This document shows positions 1 to 10,829 of a DNA stretch of 64,000 nt, piece by piece. The stretch is taken from contig JAQFVV010013077.1 in the NCBI GenBank assembly GCA_028023455.1, forward strand, positions 1-64,000. The letters are read 5' to 3'. The translations under genes were made by a program, and so were the position numbers. How positions within the stretch are numbered: the first letter of the stretch is position 1; each line of letters begins with the position of its first letter. The stretch comes from Epiperipatus broadwayi. Taxonomy: Eukaryota > Onychophora > Udeonychophora > Euonychophora > Peripatidae. The notes below the pieces were generated by a model that saw only the letters and a program-made list of their open reading frames with translations, searched no databases and was not told the DNA's origin.

Positions 1-1
1 G

Positions 2-6
2 CAACC
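2..6. repeat. 5' target site duplication of the Gypsy element
   Basis: CAACC directly precedes the 5' LTR and is repeated exactly after the 3' LTR at 5215-5219. Five base pairs is a usual duplication length for Gypsy integrases and it fixes both element borders. Confidence 0.85.
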
Positions 7-657
7 TGTTGTATACATATGTAAATAGAGCCAGTAAAGGCACACATTTAATTAAGTGAAAATAAAAGTAATTAGATCGGGCTACATTAACTAAATAAAG
101 TAATAGAGGCGTTGTTTAACAGATTGGATTATCAAGGGAATTAATAACCAAATGAAGCCGTTTACACACACGCGAGAAAATGTATTAATATTCCAGAAAA
201 GAAGTGACGAGAGTGTGATTTCAAATTGTGGCAATATAAAAAAAGAGCGGGGAAAAAAGGATATATCGCGCTTGTGCTTTTGTTCTTGATGAGTGCTGCT
301 GCTTTACGGACTGCGATCCCAGGTTCTCGGCGCCTGTTGGTGAATCCGGCCAATTAGAGTAAAAGCAGACCGCACCGGTCTTAATATAATTTTTAAACGC
401 CCTAAGTGGCTCTTGTGAGGGTTATTTTCGTCACCTAGGCAAGGTACTGTGCGTTTTATATTACTGTAGACAGAGAAGGGGATTTGAACTTTAATGCAGT
501 CAGATATTGTGTATATATATGTTAACCAATTATCATAACTGTTGTTATTGTGAATTATTATGTACCAATAAAGATTTAGTGTAAATTAGTCGGTGATTCT
601 CATTTATAATTAAGTATCAATATTTGCGATCGTTCAGCTACAGCTGAGGACACTGCA
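7..657 (+). repeat. 5' LTR of the Gypsy element
   Basis: 651 bp beginning TGTTGTATAC and ending GAGGACACTGCA. An AATAAA polyadenylation signal lies at 567-572, in the position expected near the R/U5 border. Compared with the 3' LTR there are eight substitutions that I can see, all transitions, and a TA-dinucleotide length change in the short TA repeat near 512-520. The short minus-strand frames inside it are not genes. Confidence 0.95.
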
Positions 658-663
658 AATTCC

Positions 664-673
664 TGGCGCAGTC
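664..673 (+). promoter_or_regulatory. Primer-binding site matching tRNA-Ser
   Basis: TGGCGCAGTC begins six bases after the LTR end. Its complement ends GACTGCGCCA, the 3' end of animal tRNA-Ser species whose 5' end reads GCAGTC. The match stops after about ten bases. A gap of a few bases between LTR and primer site occurs in several Gypsy lineages. Confidence 0.75.
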
Positions 674-690
674 TCAAACAACTTTAAATT

Positions 691-1836
691 ATGTCGTTAG
701 GGCAGAATAGTATAGGCGAATTCGACACCAGTAACGTGTCCGAATGGCCGTTATATAGAACACAGATCGAAAATTTCTTTACTTTGAATGCGATTGAGGA
801 TAACAAGAGAAAAATAGCGGCCCTAATGTGTTATGGCGGGAAAAGAGTAATTGAGGTCATTCATAAAAATTTTGAAGTGCCCTTGCCTGAGAAGGTCAAG
901 TACGAGGAAACGATCAAGAAGTTAGATGATCAGTTTAGCCCCCGTCCCTCTCGCCACATAGCTAGATTAACTCTCCGAAATAGGAAACAATTTAGCAGCG
1001 AGAAAATTAATGATTATAATCTAGCTTTAAGAGAATTGGCTAAAGATTGTAACTATGGCGATTTCGTTGACGAAATTTTAATGGATCAGCTACTTTGGGG
1101 CATGGCCGATGATAGGCTCAGACAACAATTGCTAATAGAGACTGAGTTAACCTACGAAATGGCCATCAAAAAGGGTATAGCATATGAGCTGATATTGGAG
1201 CAGGCACAAGCTTTTAGATGTAAATCGGATGAAACCACAAAAATGGGGGTATTCAAAACATACGGAGGAAATCAAAGCCCAATGAAGTCAAATACTAGTA
1301 ACGCTAAAATAATATGTTTCTGTTGTGGAAAAACGGGACATATTTCAAGAGAATGCAAATGGCAGAAAGAAGCGTGTGTTAAATGCGGCAAAAAAGGTCA
1401 TTTGTCACGCGTCTGTAGACAAGACGACAAAGGAAAAATAAAAGAACACTCCCACATGCCTCGTGATAGGGGAGGGAAATTTGCAACCACCCATATGATT
1501 AAAAATCTAGACGTTAAAAGTATACATCAGTTTATGATTAAACTTAAAATTTACGGTAAAGAAATAGAAATGGAAATTGATAGTGGATCGGCAATTTCCA
1601 TAATTTCACAGTCAGATTGGAAAAAATTATATGATAAGGCAAACATTGTTTTAGAAAAAACAAATATTAAAGCGAGAGATGTAAATGGTAACGCCCTCAA
1701 AATAATTGGTCAGGTTAAAGCGCCAATTAAATACAACGGCAAAAAAGCGAATCTACCCCTATATATTGTTAATGGTAAAATTAGCCCCATTGCAGGAAGG
1801 GAATGGTTCGCAAGATCAGGATACAAATTAATATAA
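691..1836 (+). CDS. gag-pr: Gag and retropepsin-type protease of the Gypsy element
   Basis: This 381-codon frame is intact. The first 200 residues form a capsid-like region with no obvious motif of its own. Two CCHC zinc knuckles of the CX2CX4HX4C type follow at residues 209-222 and 229-242; such knuckles bind the element's RNA during packaging. A retropepsin-like protease begins near residue 278, with its active-site triad D297-S298-G299 and a GRE segment near residue 371. The ATG at 691 lies 15 bases after the primer-site region and is the first in frame. The frame ends at TAA 1834-1836, just before the polymerase homology, which continues in the same frame. That stop could be an original gag/pol boundary or an inactivating change. 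It is the only undamaged gene of this copy. Confidence 0.93.
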   Translation: MSLGQNSIGEFDTSNVSEWPLYRTQIENFFTLNAIEDNKRKIAALMCYGGKRVIEVIHKNFEVPLPEKVKYEETIKKLDDQFSPRPSRHIARLTLRNRKQFSSEKINDYNLALRELAKDCNYGDFVDEILMDQLLWGMADDRLRQQLLIETELTYEMAIKKGIAYELILEQAQAFRCKSDETTKMGVFKTYGGNQSPMKSNTSNAKIICFCCGKTGHISRECKWQKEACVKCGKKGHLSRVCRQDDKGKIKEHSHMPRDRGGKFATTHMIKNLDVKSIHQFMIKLKIYGKEIEMEIDSGSAISIISQSDWKKLYDKANIVLEKTNIKARDVNGNALKIIGQVKAPIKYNGKKANLPLYIVNGKISPIAGREWFARSGYKLI

Positions 1837-3072
1837 AAGAAAATCTCTTTGGAAGATGAACTAGTGAATAAATATCCAGATCTGTTCAATGAAAAACTGG
1901 GATTGATCGCATCAAAACCAGTAGAAATAGAATTATCGGAAAATGCGTGACCGCTTGTTTGTAAACCGCGTAAAATTCCGTTTGCGCAAAAAAGTAAAGT
2001 TGAAGACAAATTAAAGTCATTGGTGGATAAAGGAGTGTTAACACCCATTGAGTAATAACTAAGCCTAACGGGGATATTAGATTATGCGGAGATTACCGAA
2101 TAACGGTAAATAAATTTTTAAACAGGGGAGCTTATCCTGTCTCAAATGTAAGGGAAGTTTTGGCCGGTCTGCAAAACGCTTCCTATTTTGCGAAGCTAGA
2201 CCTTAATTCCGCTTTCCACCAGATTCAGGTTACCGAAAAATCAGCGGAAATATTGGCTTTAACGACCCATATGGGTCTATTTAGGTGCAATCGTTTACCC
2301 TTTGGCATATCCACAGCCCCAAACATATTTCAGTCAAGGATCAATGTTTTACTACAGGGTCTGGAAGGGGTCATCCCCTATTACGATGACATACTTATCA
2401 CGGCTACGTCACAAGAAATGTTGCGCAACAGACTATTTATCGTATGTGACAAACTTAATAAATCTGGGGTTAAATTAAACGCCAGCAAGAGCGTATGGAT
2501 GTCAAAAGAATTGACGTTTCTAGGCCATTTGATTTCGGATAAAGGGAAGAGACCATCCCTGGAGAAAGTAAATGCAGTGAAAAATGCATCGCCACCTACT
2601 AACATTAAACAGTTACAGGCTTTCTTAGGTCTCATAAGTTTTTTTGAGCCCTTCTTGGAAGGTAAAGTTCACATAGCTAAGCCATTCTACGAACTATTAA
2701 AAAAAGATCAGAAGTGGCATTGGTCTAGAATTCACGAAGAAGCGTTCTGTCGGACAAAAACTTTATTGTCGTCCGAGAAACTATTGGTGCATTACAATAA
2801 TAGTTTAGAAGTACGCTTAACAACTGACGCATCAGAGTGGGGGTGGTGCTATCTCACCTATGTCACAATGGGGAACGCCCTATTGCTTAAGCATCGAGAA
2901 CTCTCTCAAAATCAGAGAAAAACAATAGCCAAATTGACAAGGAGGCTTTGGATATAATGTTCGGCCTGAAAAAATTCCATCAATTCCTGTTCGGTAGGAA
3001 TTTCCACATAGTTACGGACCAAAAGCCACTATTGGGTATTTTGGGCCAAAATCGTTTAGCTCCCGAACGCGT
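1837..3072 (+). pseudogene. pol: Reverse transcriptase and RNase H of the Gypsy element, broken
   Basis: Polymerase homology begins in the gag-pr frame right after the stop at 1834, meets an in-frame TGA at 1948-1950, then changes frame near 2050, where a few codons also seem missing. From about 2052 to 2957 one frame runs on. It contains the RT aspartate in KLDLNSAFHQ, the LPFG segment, and the catalytic box YYDD at 2379-2390 (the more usual form is YxDD with V, I, L or F). RNase H follows with TDAS near 2826; its frame changes between about 2850 and 2940, resumes in a second frame, and shifts again at about 3072. Each piece is clearly recognisable, so the damage is recent or in part due to sequence errors. 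I describe the breaks only and give no joined product. Confidence 0.93.
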
Positions 3073-4371
3073 ATGATGCGCTGGAGAAACATAATGTCAG
3101 CATATGATTACATATTAGAATACAAAAAAGGAAAAGAGATTGCACACGCCGATGCATTATCAAGATTGCCAGACAAGCAAGAACAATCAACGATGGAGGC
3201 AGAAATAAATTATATTGACACCCTAAACTCAGAAATACTGAATAGCAAATGTGTAGCCAATTGGACGAGCTCCGATCAGGGCTATCAGATACTTATGGGA
3301 TGGATCAAAAACGGATGGCCATTTTCAAAGTCTCAGTACGTTGACCCAGGGTTCTGGACAAATCGTAATAAACTATCTATATGCAAAGGATGCATATTAA
3401 TGGGCGATCAAGTCGTGATACCAATAGAAGGCCGACAGCAAGTATTGAACTTACTGCACGAGGGCCACCCTGGAGTCGTGCGAGCTAAAGCACTGACTTG
3501 CAGCTACGTCTGGTGGCCAAGAATTACAGTCGACATAGAGTGAAATATTAAAAAATGTTCGGCATGTCAAACAGAAATGAACATGAGAGCTAAAATATAC
3601 AATTCGTGGCCAGCCGCCACAAAAGCATGGCAAAGGGTCCACATAGACCATGCTGGACCGGTGAATGGAAAACTCTTGCTTGTAGTCATAGATGCTTTCT
3701 CAAAGTGGACAGAGTGCCGAATTGTGAAAGATTTAACTGCTACTGAAACAGTTAAGACGTTAAATGCTGTGTTTGCATGTCACGGTTTACCGGAAACCAT
3801 CGTGTCTGATAACGGAACTACGTTCATAGCTAGGGAAATAGAAAGCTATTTTCACGATAATGGCATCAGACGCATACGTACACCACCATATCACCCGGAG
3901 TCGAATGGTCTGGCAGAGAAGGCTGTCCAAATAATCAAAAAGGCGTTAAAGAAATCAAGTAATAGGGATTTACAACAAGCAATTGATAACGCGATGCTGT
4001 GGCAACACGCAATGCCATCAACGGCCACCGGAAAATCACCTGCAGAACTGTTAATGGGCAGGAAACTGCGTATTAAATTAGACTTTTTACTACCAGATCC
4101 TGCCGAAAATGACAACAGCGACAAAAATGTAAACAAATTCGTAATTGGGGATAAAGTTTGGGTCCGGGATATGTTGCAAAAGAAATGGGTAGAGGGAATA
4201 ATTATTCAACTCCTGTCGCAACAAATAGTACTCGTGGAGCTACAGGATGGTGCTAGCTATAGAAGACACGTAAACCACGCCCGTCAGCGAGTTGTAGAGG
4301 AAATACAAATGTTACCTGACATTACAAGCGAGTTATTGTGGAATGAGCAGCAAACCACAGAAATGAAGTGA
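3073..4371 (+). pseudogene. pol: RNase H end and integrase of the Gypsy element, one stop
   Basis: One frame spans this stretch apart from a TGA at 3541-3543. It opens with the end of RNase H (HADALSR near 3145), then an N-terminal HHCC zinc domain: HEGH near 3457 and KCSAC near 3553-3567, with the stop lying between the histidine and cysteine pairs. The catalytic core has the D, D(35)E triad: HIDHAGP near 3643, SDNGT near 3805 and the glutamate in NGLAEKA near 3916. A C-terminal region with a DKVWVRD stretch near 4153 corresponds to the chromatin- or DNA-binding tail of Gypsy integrases but is not a clear GPY/F module. The frame ends at TGA 4369-4371, 190 bases before the 3' LTR, and no further gene fits in the gap. 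Confidence 0.92.
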
Positions 4372-4552
4372 CAGCAACCAATGGAGATGCAGACAGCACC
4401 AACGAATAGTGAGAACGATACAGCATCGAACTCAAAGCCAGATGAAACACAAAGCAATACAGCCAGACCGAAACGGAAAATCCGGAGACCGGTCAAACTA
4501 AAAGACTATATATAGTGCCATTACGCAAAGAAGCAACTAGCTTTTCTGGAGT

Positions 4553-4561
4553 AAGGGGAGG
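4553..4561 (+). promoter_or_regulatory. Polypurine tract
   Basis: AAGGGGAGG abuts the 3' LTR. This is the expected plus-strand priming site for LTR retrotransposons. Confidence 0.85.
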
Positions 4562-5214
4562 TGTTGTATACATATGTAAATAGAGCCAGTAAAGGCACAC
4601 ATTTAATTAAGTGAAAATAAAAGTAATTAGATCGGGCTACATTAACTAAATAAAGTAATAGAGGCATTGTTTAACAGATTGGATTATCAAGGGAATTAAT
4701 AACCAAATGAAGCTGTTTACACACACGCGAGGAAATGTATTAATACTCCAGAAAAGAAGTGACGAGAGTGTGATTTCAAATTGTGGCAATATAAAAAAAG
4801 AGCGGGGAAAAAAAGATATATCGTGCTTGTGCTTTTGTTCTTGATGAGTGCTGCTGCTTTACGGACTGCGATCCCAGGTTCTCGGCGCCTGTTGGTGAAT
4901 TCGGCCGATTAGAGTAAAAGCAGACCGCACCGGTCTTAATATAATTTTTAAACGCCCTAAGTGGCTCTTGTGAGGGTTATTTTCGTCACCTAGGCAAGGT
5001 ACTGTGCGTTTTATATTACTGTAGACAGAGAAGGGGATTTGAACTTTAATGCAGTCAGATATTGTATATATATATATGTTAACCAATTATCATAACTGTT
5101 GTTATTGTGAATTATTATGTACCAATAAAGATTTAGTGTAAATTAGTCGGTGATTCTCATTTATAATTAAGTATCAATATTTGCGATCGTTCAGCTACAG
5201 CTGAGGACACTGCA
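4562..5214 (+). repeat. 3' LTR of the Gypsy element
   Basis: 653 bp, about 98.7% identical to the 5' LTR by eye. The AATAAA signal is at 5124-5129. Differences from the 5' copy are all transitions; about half fall at CpG/TpG or CpG/CpA pairs. Confidence 0.95.
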
Positions 5215-5219
5215 CAACC
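5215..5219. repeat. 3' target site duplication of the Gypsy element
   Basis: CAACC, identical to positions 2-6. Confidence 0.85.
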
Positions 5220-6250
5220 CAAATTATAATAGCCTTCAAAACTGGATGACCCATAGGGAATAACATTCCGAAATTCAAATGCAATGATGAGAAAGAAACT
5301 TCTCAAACAAACTTAAGAAGATATAAAAGGATCAAATTCAGCAAAGCATTAGACAGACCGCAACAAAGCAGTAGACAGAAGAGCAGATGATGGATCCAGA
5401 AGGAAATGCAGTAACTGCAATTGTAATTGAGAAGCACTATTTAGCACTATCGTCCATTTGTCCTGGTTAACTCCGCCACCATACGTACCAGTGTGGATTT
5501 AGGATTCATGCAGGCCATATAAACTATTATAATTTGCGTAAATTCTAATACTTGTTAGAACTGTGAGTAACGTTTCATTATTTTATATACCATAATGTTA
5601 ATTGTATCAAAGGTATTATATTCTCTAAGCTTAGTATCTATATCAATATTGTGCCAACACCAATTTGGCACATGTATATAAAATAATTTTGTCTAAAAAA
5701 ATTATTAAAATAAAAAAAATCTTCCGTAAAAGAGTTGAAATAAAAGTTGAAAAATCATTGATTTAAAGTGGGAAGGGGGTTTTCTTAAAGTTAAACTGAA
5801 GGTTTTATAAAAAGGAAGTAAAGAATTTATTATTATTAGTTGAAATACAATTTAAAAGGTTTAAAAATATATATAAATCTCTTCATTTAAATTAAAGAAG
5901 AAAAATAATCTTAAAACTATTTTTGATTTTAGAATAGTAAAATATATATGTGCGTGCGAATGTAAATAAATGTAAGCTGTTAATAAGAGATAAAATAAAT
6001 GTAAGCTGTTAATAAGAGATATAATAAATGCATGTTAAAATCGTATTGAAAAACACATGAAAATAAATATTGAAATGAAATATATTTAAAAACACAGCGG
6101 TGGGCTACTAAAGATATAAAAACAACACGTTTTGAAATAGCTACTATTAATTAAACAATCTTCAAAAACAAGTTGTCAAAGGATTAGTTATCAATGAAAC
6201 TTCGACAACACTCATTTGCCGGAGGATATTAAAACAAAAAAACACTTTGC
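5220..6250. other. AT-rich intergenic or intronic DNA
   Basis: No frame of coding character. A short duplicated unit (TGTAAGCTGTTAATAAGAGA) appears twice at about 5970-6020. Confidence 0.6.
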
Positions 6251-6253
6251 AGA

Positions 6254-6640
6254 TATAAATAGCTAGATTTTTTATCGGACAATTAATTGAGAGAGTTTTA
6301 TTCAGTTTGAGTTTGCAGTTTCAGCCTAGTTTTCAGTATCAGTCTTGTTTAAATTATGTATCCAGAAACAGAAATGCATTGCTGAGCATCTTGTGGAAAT
6401 ATACGCTCGTGCTTCAGCCTTTTAGTCCAACAAGATCATCAAAACCTGCCTGTGAAATAATGTCTGCATAACAACTCAGAAATCCTCCGTCAAACGTTCA
6501 ACTGTCTTCAAGAATAAAACCAATGGATTCGCATAAAATCTCTTCAAGAAACGTCAAAATCTAACCGGTTAGATATACTCCATCAGAAGCATCCGACAAC
6601 AAGCAATATCCACGTTCCAAAAATCCTAGGTAAACATTTA
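6254..6640 (+). promoter_or_regulatory. Candidate promoter with a noncoding first exon
   Basis: TATAAATA lies at 6254-6261 and is followed by a less AT-rich stretch of about 330 bases without a good reading frame. This ends in CCTAG|GTAAAC near 6628-6632, which resembles a splice donor. Several TCAGT-type initiator motifs (6302, and near 6336 and 6342) lie 50-90 bases after the TATA box, farther than the usual 30. Upstream, near 6197, GAAACTTC is one heat-shock-element-like dimer. In AT-rich DNA a TATA box arises easily by chance. The composition shift and the donor are the main support. Confidence 0.25.
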
Positions 6641-7820
6641 TTTATTATCATTTATACGTAGTAGCCACCGCTGTAATTCGTAAAAATTCAAGATTTAAAT
6701 TATATAAACTCTATAAGCCTGCATAAAATGAACTATTGATGTGCGTGTTTGTGAATGTTAGATTATTTTTGCTCTTTCATAAAGTATAACATAGTATGTT
6801 AACTTAAAATATGTGTGTTATTTATAGATTTATAGAAATGTTTAAATTTAGTAAATTAATGTTGGTTAATAAATTATCTTTAAAACTTAATTAATTTTTG
6901 ATTAAAATAAATTGTCTTTAAACTTAAACTTCATTTGTTGGTCAATTCTTTTTACCAACCTTTTATTAATTCTTTCCACCACCAATTTTGTATAATTTGT
7001 TATTGAATTAAAATTAGACTGAGCTAGTTTTAGGGAATGTTTCGAGCGCTGGATTATGAGCCTACTGACCAAATACGTTGTTTATTCTTCTGAATAGATA
7101 GCTGGCGCCTGGAGTTTACTCCAAAACAAATAAAAGTGTTTGGATAGTAGGGGTTTGAATCTAGCAGCCGAGGTGGGCCATTGTTGATAGTTAGTCTATC
7201 AATAAGATCTCCCATTTTGCTCAAACGTGCCGGTTCGTTCACTTAACATTTATAAGATTATAAATGTATTAGGAAGGAGTTTGAAACCGGTCAAAACTTA
7301 TATATATGTATAAGTAAGTGGTTTCAGCGGTTCGACCCGGTACAATATGTACTTGTTACTAAGCTTTTATATACCTATATTTGCATTCTTTACTAAGTAT
7401 TCTCATTTATTTATCTATTCGTCTTTAGATATCTATATATTGGGTGCAAAATTGTTTGTTTCAATTTTTTTTCTTTGGGAAGTATTTATGAATATAATAT
7501 ATCTATGTAGACATTGTTTGAAGGAGTTGATAGTACAATGTTAACCAATGGAACAATTTTTAATGTATTGGCATGGAACCCAATATGTAATTATTTCATC
7601 ATCACACTATATATTATTCTAATTCATTACAGTTTTCTGCATGTTGACTAATATTTTTTTCATTTTTCCATGGAACATTTAACAGACAGCATGATCTTTA
7701 GGATCACAATATAAATATTTTAGCATCTTATCCTTAATTATAATAGATTATTACTCTGAAATTTATCTTCTTTTGGTTCATTCGATGTGATACACTGTGG
7801 CTTCTTTTTTGGAGTCAGGA
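6641..7820. other. AT-rich DNA without recognisable gene
   Basis: Low-complexity AT-rich sequence. A GC-richer patch at 7020-7250 carries a B-box-like GGGTTTGAATC (near 7148) but no matching A box, so I do not call a SINE. Confidence 0.5.
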
Positions 7821-7825
7821 ATCTC

Positions 7826-9130
7826 TCAAGCACTATGCCCAGAGAAACCTGTTAACCATCTTCCCTTTCCATTGCCCATCCTAAGTTTTTCCATATTCTT
7901 CTCTACCCTGCTCCATCCCATTTCCACAACATAATCTTTGGCAACTCCATGGCCTTTATATCTAAATTCTCTTATCTTTTCCCAAACCCAGCATAAAAAC
8001 CAAGAACCCACTTTCTGCATAATCACTTTGTTTATATTTATTCTTCCACAACTTCATTATTTATACCTTTTCTGCTTGCAGGCATTTACATTCAATTAAG
8101 AAATGCCTAATATTTTCTGTGCCTTCTTTACATAACTTGTAGACTAACTCACCCATATTTTTTCATTTATGTGTATATTTTTTTGGTGCTAAAGATCCTG
8201 TTTGAGCCTTAAACAGTAAACTACTTTTCTCACTATTATCATAAATTAACTCTCACCCAATATTCTGTTTACTTTATTCTCCATACTAGTTCTCCATCTC
8301 TCCAACTCCCTCTTTTTTATTAATGCATCTACTCATCTATTTCGTTCCTTGCCACTATAACACTCTGACAATCCTCCTAACTCAATCATCCCACCTTTTG
8401 TTTAAGTATACTGATATAAAGTCTTTATCCAAATCTTCTGCCTACCATACTACCTTTCTCACCCATCTTGTTGCCTGTCCTTTACTCATAACCCAAATAA
8501 ATACTATTTTGACTATTCTCTTATTATCCATAAATTGCAGTCTAATGAACATTTTCACTTTGCTTTTTGCATATCTCATGTAAAAACTTGACCATCCATT
8601 TCTCCTTGAATTGCCTCCTTTGCCATCCATACTTCTACATCTAATGCAAGTCTTCCTATTTCTCTCTGTACTTTTACTAAGTAATCTAACATCCCTTTAC
8701 TAACACATAACACGTCATTACCAAATGTTAACCCTGTTGCTGCCATTCCTTTCATACAGTTCTAGCTACATCATATTTATTATATGAAAACACTGATAAT
8801 TTATTTGTCAGTCTTTTTTTTTTTGCTTCATTTATCACTTTTTTCTCCTGTTCATCCAAGCAATTTGTCTGATTACTTAAGATGATTCCCATATAGTTAT
8901 ACCTATTCTCCACGTTTAACTTTATATCCCCCAATAAAAAATTCTTTCTTTTCTCTTTTCCCAGTATTTATCATCATTGGTTTTGATGTTTCTTCACTAA
9001 ATTTAATTCCATCTCTTTACCGATCCTTGCACATATCTTCAGCATAACTTCCATATCTTCCCTATTTTCTGCGCACAAGAAGACATCATCAGCAAATAAA
9101 AGACCATCCATGAAGTGACATCTGGTATTA
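7826..9130 (-). pseudogene. Decayed LINE with zinc-finger RVT tail
   Basis: Read on the minus strand, remnants of a non-LTR retrotransposon appear in the right order. Near 9110-9065 is the RT catalytic segment LLFADDVFLC. At 8934-8752 a frame contains a NRYNYMGIILSN stretch, the usual YKYLGI block after the palm. At about 8160-8090 is KLCKEGTENIRHFLIEC, a CCHC zinc-binding motif found at the C-terminus of many LINE polymerases. A further short frame at 8026-7826 looks like the terminal tail. Frames are broken between these blocks, and the 5' half with any endonuclease is missing. The zinc motif separates it from the RTE copies elsewhere in the window. It cannot be active. Confidence 0.8.
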
Positions 9131-9362
9131 ATTGCTTGTACTAGTTTACTTTGCCTATAAAAGTTTCTCTGTTAAGATTGTCTGTTCATATCTATGAATA
9201 TTAGCACATATTTTATTATTTGATATTTTTATAAATGATTTAGATATTTTTCATTGCATTTTTGAATCATATTCTATGCCTTCTTGGAAAATGTTTCTCT
9301 TTATTGAATGATATTATGTGGAATTTATATTCTTTATGCAAGGTCTAATGCAAATATCATTC

Positions 9363-9370
9363 ATCTACAA
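9363..9370. repeat. Left target site duplication of the hAT-type MITE
   Basis: ATCTACAA, repeated exactly at 9769-9776. Eight bases is the hAT signature. Confidence 0.9.
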
Positions 9371-9768
9371 CAGGTGTCCCCAACCTTTTTGCACTTAAGA
9401 GCACATTCTATAATACCGGCCAGGTGGTGGGCACCATTTATTTTTTCAACCAGGTGGCAGGCACCATTTATTTTTTCAATGTAAATTTATAGTTGGATAT
9501 TGTTAATAATACATATAATGTACAAAAAAATATTTATTTCAAAAATAAAATATTAACATATAATTAACGTTTATATTTTTACGCTGTAAAAGTATAGTAT
9601 GCCCTGCATTTTGATTACAATATAATACAATAATTTATAAGAAATTTTAAAAATTAAATTTATTTGTATCAGGTAAATAATTTTTTATCGTGTTCAGATA
9701 GCGGCGGGCACACGTAAAATGGTCTGTAGGCGCCATGGTGCGCGCGGGCATAGGGTTGGGGATCCCTG
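9371..9768. mobile_element. Nonautonomous hAT-type DNA element (MITE)
   Basis: The 398-bp element has terminal inverted repeats that agree at 13 of 15 bases (left CAGGTGTCCCCAACC, right end reading inward CAGGGATCCCCAACC) and an 8-bp exact target duplication. The CAGGGGTCCCCAACC-like end is typical of the hAT superfamily. It contains no frame, so it depends on a transposase from elsewhere. Near its left end a unit of about 34 bp ending in CACCATTTATTTTTTCAA is duplicated in tandem (about 9420-9480). Confidence 0.93.
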
Positions 9769-9776
9769 ATCTACAA
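9769..9776. repeat. Right target site duplication of the hAT-type MITE
   Basis: ATCTACAA, identical to the left copy at 9363-9370. Confidence 0.9.
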
Positions 9777-10829
9777 TATCAGTTAGGCTGATTATTGCTG
9801 TGCACTGATTCATTTATAATATTAAAGGCCTTTCTTTCATATGCACTTCATTTTGAAAACATTGATCCTTTCTCCTGGAAAATTATTAACTTGATATCAA
9901 ATTTTACGTAGACTTATTAAACTTTTGTCTTGCAAATGATACATAATATTAATAATTTTTATTAGTCATTCATTAGACTAGAGATTATCCATTTAACGAA
10001 TAATATTTCTGGAGTTTAATTTGGTGGAGCAAGAAAGTTTAATTACATAAATATTATTCATTAAATGGATACATAATGATAGTTCAAGTTTTTGTTTGCT
10101 GGAGATTCGCTGTTTACGCAACTAATTTCATCCTAATAATCATTAGTAGTTTTACAGATTTGTGTCACTCATAATTAAATTTTGAAATTGTATATATAGC
10201 TTAATGAATTATAGTAGAAATTATATTTTTTTTGAATATGTACGTACATGAGAAAATTGTTTTTTACTTGATTTAAGTCTTTTTTTTTTTTCCTAACAAT
10301 ATACTGTTTGTTTTTTTCATTCGTTCGATATGTTTTTGGAAATATCTACATTTTCTCCCATAATTCTAGAAATATTTACTTTCTGCACCACGCTAATCAC
10401 TATTGTTTAAATATGATGTAAAAGTTATGATTACTACTGATTCTTTTACCCTTTTTTTATTATTATTGCTTGAATTATCTTCTACTCTTCATTCTGCGGT
10501 AATTTGTTTTTCATTTTTTTGCCACCTTTTTTTAGCACCAGAAGTTGCAATTATTAAATGAGGTTTTGAACAAATACTTTCCACCAAATTTCGTTAACTA
10601 TATTCATTGCTGAGAATTAGAGGTCTCACTAATTTTATTTCAGATGGTTTTTTTAACCTCATTATGTTTATCGTGACCTAGTCTTTTCCCCCTTCTCTAA
10701 TTTAATTAGTGCTTTTGTCCATTTAATTTAATTCATACATGTTAGTACAATTTTTATAACTCATCATTATTTTTTATATAAATGTATATGAAATTACTAT
10801 AATGTATGTATGTGTGTTTTATTTTGTAG
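9777..10829. other. AT-rich DNA, probable intron of the gene ending at 10901
   Basis: Apart from the small fold-back I see only AT-rich low-complexity sequence. Its 3' end is a pyrimidine-rich tract leading to TTTTGTAG at 10822-10829. Confidence 0.45.
9962..10075. repeat. Small fold-back element
   Basis: Two imperfect inverted arms (about 9965-10010 and 10035-10075) share CATTTAACGAATAATATTT and its reverse complement. The same end sequence forms the outer arms of the larger fold-back at 62558-62925, so this is a short member of that family. Confidence 0.7.

Larger units (their letters stand above)
7..5214 (+). mobile_element. Complete Gypsy-type LTR retrotransposon, pol defective
   Basis: The element has all the structural marks of a Ty3/Gypsy retrotransposon: two near-identical LTRs beginning TGTTG and ending TGCA, a primer-binding site behind the 5' LTR, gag and protease, then reverse transcriptase, RNase H and integrase in the Gypsy order, a purine tract before the 3' LTR, and a 5-bp direct repeat (CAACC) on both sides. 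No envelope-like frame follows integrase. Gag has two CCHC zinc knuckles and integrase has a DD35E core, and the tRNA-Ser primer would suit the Mag-like lineages; that clade placement is inference. Pol is interrupted by at least two in-frame stops and about four frame changes, so this copy cannot make its own polymerase. The two LTRs differ at about eight bases plus one small indel, so insertion was fairly recent. Confidence 0.97.

Noticed and set aside
162-353. Minus-strand 63-codon frame in the 5' LTR
   Set aside because: It lies wholly within LTR sequence, recurs imperfectly in the 3' LTR and is better explained as noncoding LTR.
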